From: an uncultured Lachnospiraceae bacterium
Lineage (GTDB): Bacteria > Bacillota > Clostridia > Lachnospirales > Lachnospiraceae
Assembly (NCBI GenBank): GCA_949076555.1
Contig: CARUOB010000020.1
Span: forward strand, 33,281 to 43,619
DNA: 10,339 bases
Direction of reading: 5' to 3'
The notes under the pieces are model-generated. The model saw only the letters and a program-made list of their open reading frames with translations, was not told where the DNA came from and ran no database searches. Below, piece by piece: positions 5,301 to 10,339 of this stretch (positions within the stretch are counted from its first letter, which is position 1; the number at the start of each line of letters is the position of its first letter). The position numbers and the translations under genes were made by a program.

Positions 5301-7958
5301 CTTCGCCTTTGTCCTGTCCGCAATGCCAGTAAACGCTCCGCCGGATACTTTGCTGATCTCCGCATCCGTCAGTGCTCTCAACGCAGCACCGCCAAGCGTG
5401 GTTGATGCCCCCGGCTGATAGTCAGTCACTGAGATCTTATCCATATAGGCCAGCTTAAAAGCCGTAGACAGATAAGGCGACTGCAAAGGCGCATGGGAGA
5501 AGGTACGTGAACCTTTTAAAAATCCCCTCTTCGGATCTTTCACCGTACAGTCCAGATAATAGAACTTCCCTTTGATTTTGACCAGATTATAAGCATGTGC
5601 GCCCGGGTCCAATCCCACCAGAACCTTGCTCTCCAACCCCAACTCCGCTGCAAGCCGCTGGAAAGAAAGGGCTGATCCGCCGCAGGTCGCCTTTCCGAGA
5701 CACAGACCGCCATACGCCCAGTGGTACACCGGATCGCTGTTGTCATAGTGCATGGATGTGGAAACAAAATCGTAAAGCGCTTTCGCCCTGGCATACTCGC
5801 TTTTTCCTTTCAAACCCGCAAATCTGCCGTTCAGAAGCTCCGCAACCTTTGCGTCCACCGCCGCTTCCTGCTCCAATGTGGTCACATACTGTTTTGCATC
5901 CAGCTCCAGCTTATAATAATACTCATCGTATATTTTGACTGGATTGTCGAGATCAACATTAGATTCATTCTGGTGAAACGAAAAGAATGCATAATCCCCC
6001 TCCCAGGGCATCATACCGGGTCGTCCTTTGTTTATATCGAAAAGCTCCGCATGCATCCAGTCCGGGATGAGACCGCCGCGGGGATCACCCGACGGATTAT
6101 CTTCTTTGTCCTGTGCCCGCAGTTCATTGTATGCCGCAATCGAAGGATCACAGGCTGATTTCTCAATATAAACGACCTTATGCCCGATGCGGTTCCTCAC
6201 CGCATCGCGGAGAATCTGAAGACCTGTCTGCAGATCGTCCGTCACAATACCTTCCTTATCATAAGAAGGATAATCGATTCCCGCCTCCGCCGCTTCCACG
6301 GTGACAGGAATTGCCATCAGAAATTCTGACCGCCCATACACATAAAGGTAAAGCTGTTTTCCTGCCGTGTTTTTCAATCCCTTCAGTCTGGTGCAGGACG
6401 AGTCATAGAGATACCCCATCGGGAATCTGGCATACTCATAAGACGCCGTCTCTTCACCCACATAGCTTTCCGGAACCCCGAACGGATAAGGCAGCCCTAA
6501 TCCCCACTCAAAAGACATATCTCCCGAGATATCCTGCAGCGCGTCCTGCCAGAGAACGGTCGTGCCATCCTTCTTCTCAAGCGCGAGAAACAGCTCGTCA
6601 CTGGTTTCCCCCTCATGAAGCGCAAGCGACGATATCTTCCGCTTCTCCTTGTCCACCAGCCTTGCTCCCACATAAAGACCGCCGGTATGCCTGATTAAAT
6701 CGTCATTATAAATCATGCCATCACAGGATACGATATTGCTCTCCAGCGTCTTTTCCACACCCTCTGTCTCGTACACCGCTTCTATGCGGTAGCGGTATGC
6801 CTGTTGTTTCGGGATATCCTCCTTCGCGATCGAATCTGTATAGGAATCTCTGTCAGCCGTCAGATCACTCTCCGTGATCTTTACAAACGCTGCATCCTCG
6901 GTATCGGCACGATAAACACGGTATCCCTTCAGACTCTCGTCCATCCGCATATCCCATGAGATCGTCACCGACCATTCCCACTTATTTACCATCTTCAAAA
7001 CAGGCACCTGCGGTTCCTCCAGCCACTTCGCCGTCAGCGTCATGTCCTGCTTCAGGGGCTTTTCAAAGTCAAAAGGTTCGTCCCCCGCATACCAGCCGCC
7101 GAAATATTTTCCTGCCAAGACAGGCGCTATATCAGGCATGGGCACGGAACCGGCGTCCATGTCCACCTCCCGCACAGCCCTCTTTTTGTCCTCGCTGACC
7201 GTATAGCTCGTTGCGGACGCCGTCTGCAAAAACGCGCCGTCACCCGCATCCAGTGTGAGCGTGTAGCTCGTCTTTCCATAATCCGTGCCGTCCCACTCCA
7301 CAAAGGCATAACCGTTTGCCTTTGCGTAATCCTCCGCCTTGGAACCCTTGGGCGCATGGATCGTCTCCAACTGGCTATAGGAAAAAACATCCCGTGCCTT
7401 GCTGAAATCCAGAGAGGTTCCCGCCACAAACAAATCCTTTACATGACTGGAAAAAAAAGCCTCCTCCCCCACCGTCCGAACCTCCGGCCCGATATAGAGC
7501 GTCCGGATAGAGGCATTGGCAAACGCCTTTCTGCCAATCGACGTCAGATTTTTGGGCAGAACCATCGTCCCGTCCTGTGAAAAGTCGATCTCTCCCTGCT
7601 TCACATCACACAGCCAAAAGCTGTCAAAAGCACCGTCTCCGATGGTCGTAATGCGATCGTCCAGACTGACCCCGATAAAGAACTTCCCTTCCCATGGCGG
7701 ATGCGCCTCGTACCAATACGAGAAATCATTCTCCTTCTCCTCCAGATAATTGTACATCGCCCCGCTTCCGGTCAGCTTCAGCGTGTCATCCTCCCGCCCC
7801 GCGGTAGCCAGTTTCTCGTAAGTCCACGTAATATTCTCGCCACACTTACCGGAAGTGGGCGTCTCCTCAGACGCCTGCGCCGGTATGCCGATTCCCAAAA
7901 GCAGCATACACGCCGCCAGCAGAATACGCCTGCCCGTTTTTCCTCTTTCCTTTTTCAT
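2295..7958 (-). CDS. Giant secreted modular protein: BspA-like LRR, B-repeat, Fn3, transglutaminase-like, Big/Ig domains
   Basis: A predicted secreted or surface-associated protein of 1887 residues. Residues 1-29 are a signal peptide with likely cleavage AQA|S. Residues about 36-223 match BspA-like LRR_5 proteins (LTGSGAMYNY, ITTIGDGAF, LTSIGRKAF, VRTVGEEAF). Residues 231-313 resemble the Listeria-Bacteroides (InlB) B-repeat, with FGGWY and the ending MTLTAKW. Residues 316-411 are Fn3-like and 412-556 unassigned. Residues about 560-860 form a transglutaminase-like region with triad C759 (KATCGGSA), H788 (GAHAYN) and D803 (YYLDCT). From about 1150 on there are Big_2-like domains (1151-1240 and about 1386-1500), a diverged Fn3-like segment (1241-1385), then an Fn3-like (1619-1752) and a final Ig-like domain (1753-1869). 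Such bacterial domains may be proteases, cross-linkers or inactive binders; which applies here is unknown. The ATG at 7956-7958 is preferred over a GTG 15 nt upstream because GAGGGAGA precedes it. It is the first gene of a two-gene operon with its own promoter. Confidence 0.9.
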   Translation of the reverse strand: MKKERGKTGRRILLAACMLLLGIGIPAQASEETPTSGKCGENITWTYEKLATAGREDDTLKLTGSGAMYNYLEEKENDFSYWYEAHPPWEGKFFIGVSLDDRITTIGDGAFDSFWLCDVKQGEIDFSQDGTMVLPKNLTSIGRKAFANASIRTLYIGPEVRTVGEEAFFSSHVKDLFVAGTSLDFSKARDVFSYSQLETIHAPKGSKAEDYAKANGYAFVEWDGTDYGKTSYTLTLDAGDGAFLQTASATSYTVSEDKKRAVREVDMDAGSVPMPDIAPVLAGKYFGGWYAGDEPFDFEKPLKQDMTLTAKWLEEPQVPVLKMVNKWEWSVTISWDMRMDESLKGYRVYRADTEDAAFVKITESDLTADRDSYTDSIAKEDIPKQQAYRYRIEAVYETEGVEKTLESNIVSCDGMIYNDDLIRHTGGLYVGARLVDKEKRKISSLALHEGETSDELFLALEKKDGTTVLWQDALQDISGDMSFEWGLGLPYPFGVPESYVGEETASYEYARFPMGYLYDSSCTRLKGLKNTAGKQLYLYVYGRSEFLMAIPVTVEAAEAGIDYPSYDKEGIVTDDLQTGLQILRDAVRNRIGHKVVYIEKSACDPSIAAYNELRAQDKEDNPSGDPRGGLIPDWMHAELFDINKGRPGMMPWEGDYAFFSFHQNESNVDLDNPVKIYDEYYYKLELDAKQYVTTLEQEAAVDAKVAELLNGRFAGLKGKSEYARAKALYDFVSTSMHYDNSDPVYHWAYGGLCLGKATCGGSALSFQRLAAELGLESKVLVGLDPGAHAYNLVKIKGKFYYLDCTVKDPKRGFLKGSRTFSHAPLQSPYLSTAFKLAYMDKISVTDYQPGASTTLGGAALRALTDAEISKVSGGAFTGIADRTKAKYTIKDNVIQAAPYDKAHPLKPVYFADSDEQDYVLALRLTVERDRMDDNGSVSISVGSDTVLYKKADSTLKEGYLDLLLPIEKGAVSIAIDFDTEEESASKYEAAAYTMDFSKLVKAPVRESGTVQERTDAVEETGIELSGPMVSYRNHDREVTAVYDAVAYSPAINTESTGIAEKAGNYVALRIGAPEAMPGTKALSDTTAESADCILRWGPDKKYLDCFCKMEKGKDQTVTIKWAGKETRTQTVTLRAPQNCYMESDAAGMDVAKKVAFNGVPSTLYVGQSRIADVKVTRAYEKDQIQLSFISDDSSVLSVNRVTGEMRALRPGKATLTVRAAGLDRKGRVVSAVKKITVKQVPAPSGVKITEMKDVSAAATWKKNTNSRWTEGYAVPYTDSLGSNAKAWKAAVEKALTQAGLDKGLPESMTDEQRQAVEDGLSDALCPDADGKVVTARARTADGRLAWESGLRTNTFYVFYLRNLTENAAGEISCAGWMSGKIRTKMPVITRIQLTAYDADGAAVSFNDQENGGYVYTDPTNEAIPAEVRYTLSAAEEWQNDGEVYKSPSYKSTNTKVVKVTNKGKLSLGGQAGTAEIYVTGKDSGGAVRESNRIKIRVLKSLQTIKDKTTTLKLGQSVSVWTIVGCDVKGSADAFRLDRVDLAAMVDELEKAGADCLTVTYPAGEKEKAVITPFAYPVDEATGEQKKGASLTIPVKLYDKAGEGRILLDTKNAVIKVDDMPAPAISKVAVLDSSVDITVKPGAVVREMDGPQYYHTLTLTDKSTGKETTYRARTEENGGETPQIDGQENTFTFEPVSYKNGQVSAYRCTINGLTSATSYEAVVTANYLPTAQEQAVSRPPVQKASGTKRFTTLKPVIAAENSMKVSLVSMEELWADANAAGQEITHDTVVALRNGQTYALFADVGDYDRVMGTDRIKWSVTADPKGAATVKASSDSYAARLTLSRCGTVKVQAVSTLSKKTVCSFTVEVKPYQSDSGSAQAGGNENEE

Positions 7959-8011
7959 CCTTCTCTCCCTCACACTTTACCCTTTTACTTGCGAAAGCCA
8001 AACATAAATTC

Positions 8012-8020
8012 ATTATAGCA
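8012..8020 (-). promoter_or_regulatory. Extended -10 promoter of the surface-protein operon
   Basis: On the minus strand TGC-TATAAT gives a perfect -10 (8012-8017) with the TG extension (8018-8020). No good -35 box is seen at 17 nt; that position is AT-rich (around 8034-8045). Transcription would start near 8005, leaving about 47 nt of leader before the ATG at 7958. An extended -10 commonly compensates for a poor -35. Confidence 0.65.
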
Positions 8021-8057
8021 CAATACACGTTTAATTTTTAAAAATCCGGTTATGTTG

Positions 8058-8086
8058 TTGTCAATTTTCCTACATTGGTTTAGTAT
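8058..8086 (+). promoter_or_regulatory. purC promoter
   Basis: TTGTCA (8058-8063) and TAGTAT (8081-8086) are separated by 17 nt. The -35 has one mismatch and the -10 has two. Transcription would start near 8093, about 57 nt before the purC ATG. It is divergent from the surface-operon promoter, with the two start sites roughly 90 bp apart. I see no purine riboswitch in the short leader. Confidence 0.55.
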
Positions 8087-8105
8087 AGTATGCAGACAAG
8101 AATCA

Positions 8106-8126
8106 TTTGCGGCGGCAAGCCGCGAA
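8106..8126 (+). other. Hairpin in the purC leader
   Basis: GCGGC (8109-8113) pairs with GCCGC (8119-8123) across a 5-nt loop, and a T-G and two T-A pairs extend the stem to 8 bp. It sits between the predicted transcription start and the ribosome binding site. There is no T-run, so it is not a terminator. It could stabilise the 5' end or affect translation; function is unknown. Confidence 0.4.
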
Positions 8127-8149
8127 ATCCACAAGGAGAAAGGATCGCC

Positions 8150-9010
8150 ATGAAACCCATCAAAGAAGGAAAAGTACGTGAAATCTATGACAACGGCGAC
8201 AGCCTGATCATGGTCGCCACCGACCGGATTAGCTGCTTCGACGTGATTTTAAACAATCAGGTAACCAAAAAGGGCACCGTTTTGACCCAGATGTCAAAAT
8301 TTTGGTTCGACATGACAAATGACATCCTGCCCAACCACATGATTTCCGTGGACGTGAACGACATGCCGGATTTTTTCAGACAGGAACGGTTTGACGGCAA
8401 CAGCATGCTCTGCCGGAAGCTCAACATGCTTCCCATCGAGTGCATCGTCCGGGGCTATATCACCGGAAGCGGCTGGACCAGCTACCAGAAGGATGGCACG
8501 GTCTGCGGCATCACGCTCCCGGAGGGCCTTCAGGAATCAGACAAACTGCCGGAGCCCATCTACACCCCCTCCACCAAGGCAGAGATCGGTGACCACGACG
8601 AAAATATTTCCTATGAGCAGAGCGTGGATTATCTGGAGAAACGTTTTCCCGGAAAGGGAGCGGAATACGCGGCAAAGCTCCGGGATTACACCATCGCCCT
8701 CTACAAAAAATGCGCGGAGTACGCCCTGACCCGGGGCATCATCATCGCGGACACGAAATTCGAGTTCGGTCTGGACGAGGACGGCAATATTGTATTAGGC
8801 GACGAGATGCTGACACCCGACAGCTCCCGCTTCTGGCCTGCCGAAGGGTACGAGCCGGGACACAGCCAGCCCTCCTTTGACAAACAGTTCGCAAGAGACT
8901 GGCTGAAAGCCAATGAGGGGCACGACTGGACGCTTCCCGATGACATCGTACAGAAGACGATCGACAAGTATCTGCAGGGGTATGCGCTCCTGACCGGAAA
9001 AGAATTATAA
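8150..9010 (+). CDS. purC: Phosphoribosylaminoimidazole-succinocarboxamide synthase (SAICAR synthetase)
   Basis: A cytoplasmic 286-residue enzyme of de novo purine synthesis. It joins CAIR with L-aspartate using ATP to give SAICAR. The N-terminus has the usual KEGKVREIYD and ATDRISCFD strands. Both family signatures are visible: MLPIECIVRGYITGS at residues 93-107 and IADTKFEFG at 199-207. LGDEMLTPDSSRFWPA at 216-231 is also typical. The length fits the longer form found in many Clostridia and in fungal ADE1 rather than the roughly 240-residue form of Bacillus subtilis. I start at the ATG at 8150 because the family begins at this point and an AAGGAG/AAAGGA ribosome binding site precedes it. 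The in-frame ATG at 8090 lies at or before the predicted transcription start. No other pur gene is adjacent, and a strong hairpin follows, so it appears monocistronic. Confidence 0.97.
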   Translation: MKPIKEGKVREIYDNGDSLIMVATDRISCFDVILNNQVTKKGTVLTQMSKFWFDMTNDILPNHMISVDVNDMPDFFRQERFDGNSMLCRKLNMLPIECIVRGYITGSGWTSYQKDGTVCGITLPEGLQESDKLPEPIYTPSTKAEIGDHDENISYEQSVDYLEKRFPGKGAEYAAKLRDYTIALYKKCAEYALTRGIIIADTKFEFGLDEDGNIVLGDEMLTPDSSRFWPAEGYEPGHSQPSFDKQFARDWLKANEGHDWTLPDDIVQKTIDKYLQGYALLTGKEL

Positions 9011-9050
9011 CAGCGGCGACACAACACTTCACCGTTTCCAAAACACAATG

Positions 9051-9084
9051 ACAAAGGCAGCCGATTCCACATGGCTGCCTTTGT
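9051..9084. terminator. Hairpin terminator between convergent genes
   Basis: ACAAAGGCAGCC (9051-9062) and GGCTGCCTTTGT (9073-9084) form a perfect 12-bp stem with a 10-nt loop. It lies 40 nt past the purC stop and 3 nt past the stop of the minus-strand ORF at 9088. On the plus strand the stem ends in TTTGTT and T-rich sequence follows; on the minus strand it ends in TTTGT followed by mixed sequence. It probably ends purC transcription and may also serve the opposite strand. Confidence 0.8.
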
Positions 9085-9087
9085 TCG

Positions 9088-9315
9088 CTATCCTGTTTTC
9101 CTTTTAAACAACGCTGCCATATAGGCGGCTCTGTAACGGACGGGCACATACCGCCTCCCCACGATTTCCGGATAATACCGCCGCAGCGTATAGCTGTTTG
9201 GCAGCCAGCGGGAAATCTTTCTTTTGAGTGACATAACTGCCTTTTCCCATCTCATGCGCGTCTTGACCATATTGGTCATTTTTAGACTGTCTCCCCGAAA
9301 AAGCAGCCCTTCCAA
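9088..9315 (-). CDS. Small hypothetical protein downstream of the LmbE-like deacetylase
   Basis: An open frame of up to 75 codons on the same strand as the deacetylase gene, starting 2 nt after its stop and ending just before the terminator hairpin. The product is very basic, rich in Arg, Lys and Tyr (for example LRRYYPEIVGRRYVPVRY), with no signal peptide or clear membrane helix. I do not recognise it with confidence. Its tail is loosely like the Tyr/Arg/Pro-rich C-termini of some nucleotidyltransferase-type proteins, so it may be a leftover gene end. The start is doubtful: TTG at 9315 lacks a good ribosome binding site, ATG at 9279 has GGGGAG 11 nt upstream, and ATG at 9234 has AAAAGG nearby. 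In-frame codons continue upstream of 9315 to a stop at 9334-9336, overlapping the deacetylase gene, which would also fit a frameshifted extension. Confidence 0.4.
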   Translation of the reverse strand: MEGLLFRGDSLKMTNMVKTRMRWEKAVMSLKRKISRWLPNSYTLRRYYPEIVGRRYVPVRYRAAYMAALFKRKTG

Positions 9316-9316
9316 A

Positions 9317-10234
9317 TCATCCGGCTTCTGCCGTCACATCGCCGCAGTCAAACAGCTTAAAATCCCGAAGGTATGACGGATTTCCGGAAGATGCGGATAT
9401 CGCTGCACCGTACAGCAGGTTGTCCGTATTTCTCCGAAAAAACACCTCGTCGATATTGATGATCTCGTCAGTCTTCTGCCACGCCTCCTGCGTCCGGTGA
9501 CACAAAAGCGCCTGATAAAAAGGATTCCGTGCAAGATAAGGCGAAGCGCATTCCTTTGGCATGGCAAAGCGCAGTTCCTCCTCCGGCGTATACGGCGTCC
9601 GGCAAAGCCCTGCAAGCACTGTCCCCCGCCTGGGCATCTCAAAAAAGTCCGGTTTTCCTTTCCACACGCCGTCATAGCCAAAGCGTTTTAACACAAGCGG
9701 CCGGTAGGAAGAATCCTCTCTGAAAAGTTCTCCCAGACATTCCTCCGCGAGCAAGGACGCGGCCCTGTGATCGGCATGGGCGTCAAAATCCACCACAAGC
9801 AGAATTTCCGCCCGCACATCGGCAATCACGTCCTTCAAATCCTGTTTGAAATCCGCTCTCCGGTATGCGCTGTGCCTGCCCGATCTGGCATATCGGTAAT
9901 CCGCAAGCCCCTCCGGCGCATAGCTTTCCGCCTTCCCCGCTGTCGAGACGAGAGGTTTCTCTCCCGCCTGATGGTAGATGTGCCCGCCGTCTTTCCAGCC
10001 GTCCCCGCAGCCCAGAAAAAAAACATGGCTCTCCTCTACCCCACAGAATCCATCCAGCACCTGCAATGCCTCCCGCAGACGCACATTGGCCTCATGCGGA
10101 TAGAAATCGCCGTTCGTTGTATAAACAACATAAACCTCATATGCTTCACTCCGCGCGAGTGTGCGCAAAAGCCCTCCTCCCACGAGCAGCTCGTCATCCG
10201 GGTGCGGCACAATTAACAAAACCCTTTTTCCCAA
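9317..10234 (-). CDS. PIG-L/LmbE-family zinc-dependent deacetylase
   Basis: A 305-residue member of the PIG-L/LmbE family, which removes acetyl groups from N-acetylglucosamine-type substrates using a metal ion. The strand VLLIVPHPDDE (residues 5-15) holds the signature, with H11, D13 and D14 as metal or catalytic residues. The second metal motif is DFDAHADH (149-156), with H153 and H156. There is no signal peptide, so it is probably cytoplasmic. The substrate is unknown; a surface-polysaccharide or glycolipid precursor is a guess. Residues about 270-300 (TDNLLYGAAISASSGN, then YLRDFKLFD) look like the start of a discoidin-like module, but the protein ends at once, so it may be C-terminally truncated. 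The start is TTG at 10232-10234, with GGAGG 5 nt upstream and the family's N-terminal strand following directly. No convincing promoter is seen upstream, so it may belong to an operon entering from beyond 10339. Confidence 0.87.
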   Translation of the reverse strand: MGKRVLLIVPHPDDELLVGGGLLRTLARSEAYEVYVVYTTNGDFYPHEANVRLREALQVLDGFCGVEESHVFFLGCGDGWKDGGHIYHQAGEKPLVSTAGKAESYAPEGLADYRYARSGRHSAYRRADFKQDLKDVIADVRAEILLVVDFDAHADHRAASLLAEECLGELFREDSSYRPLVLKRFGYDGVWKGKPDFFEMPRRGTVLAGLCRTPYTPEEELRFAMPKECASPYLARNPFYQALLCHRTQEAWQKTDEIINIDEVFFRRNTDNLLYGAAISASSGNPSYLRDFKLFDCGDVTAEAG

Positions 10235-10285
10235 TTAAACCTCCCTGTCAGAGCAGTTTTCCTCGGTGACACGCGCCAAATACAC

Positions 10286-10336
10286 GTAACAGTTCAACCT
10301 TCGGCTTCACTGCCACCGTGGTTACGAAGTAACCAC
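10286..10336. repeat. Hairpin-rich intergenic element, possibly a dispersed repeat
   Basis: Two hairpins lie in tandem. CAGT (10290-10293) pairs with ACTG (10309-10312) around an inner AACC-TTC-GGCTT mini-hairpin. GTGGTTAC (10318-10325) pairs perfectly with GTAACCAC (10329-10336) across a GAA loop. GTAAC at 10286 can also pair with GTTAC at 10321, allowing an alternative fold. No T-run follows on either strand, so these are not clear terminators. The arrangement resembles multicopy palindromic intergenic elements of Clostridia, but only one copy is in the window and the element may continue past 10339. Confidence 0.45.
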
Positions 10337-10339
10337 AAT

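Noticed and set aside
7959..7973. GTG start of the large protein five codons upstream
   Set aside because: The ATG at 7956-7958 has GAGGGAGA at proper spacing and gives a normal signal peptide. Using the GTG would place that site inside the coding sequence.
8090..8149. Extended N-terminus for purC from the ATG at 8090
   Set aside because: That codon lies at or before the predicted transcription start, and family members begin at KPIKEGKVREIYD.
9767..10216. Plus-strand ORF opposite the deacetylase
   Set aside because: It is antisense to a gene with both metal-binding motifs and has no ribosome binding site.

Overview
The window looks like chromosomal DNA from an anaerobic Gram-positive bacterium of the Clostridia, probably a Lachnospiraceae-type gut organism. 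This rests on AGGAGG-like ribosome binding sites, sigma-A-type promoters, moderate to high GC, rubrerythrin, an ECF vitamin-transporter S component, and a secreted protein combining BspA-like leucine-rich repeats, an InlB-type B-repeat, Fn3/Big-like domains and a transglutaminase-like domain. The taxonomic placement is inference; no rRNA or other marker is present.

Layout, left to right. (1) Positions 1-91 hold the first 30 codons of an ECF S component on the minus strand. Its leader is about 130 nt, and a near-consensus promoter lies upstream with a perfect 7-bp-arm palindrome over the -10 box. (2) Rubrerythrin (328-867, minus) has its own putative promoter and a strong intrinsic terminator. 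(3) A two-gene minus-strand operon fills 956-7958. The first gene encodes a secreted 1887-residue modular protein with a Cys-His-Asp transglutaminase-like core. The second encodes a 449-residue exported protein with an acidic Ser/Glu/Asn repeat stalk. The two share a homologous C-terminal module (an Fn3-like domain followed by an Ig/Big-like domain) and overlap by 11 nt, so they probably act together at the cell surface. (4) A short divergent promoter region (about 8005-8093) separates this operon from purC (8150-9010, plus), encoding SAICAR synthetase of purine biosynthesis. (5) A 12-bp-stem hairpin separates purC from a convergent minus-strand pair: a PIG-L/LmbE-family deacetylase (9317-10234) and a small downstream ORF of unknown function (9088-9315). 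(6) The right edge holds hairpin-forming intergenic sequence that looks like part of a dispersed repeat.

The ECF transporter, rubrerythrin and purC are ordinary housekeeping functions. The least explained part is the surface operon. A large transglutaminase-like protein is paired with a repeat-stalk protein carrying the same C-terminal domains, and neither has a recognisable sortase signal, surface-binding repeat or C-terminal membrane anchor. No CRISPR array, tRNA, rRNA, IS element, phage gene or obvious defence system was seen.
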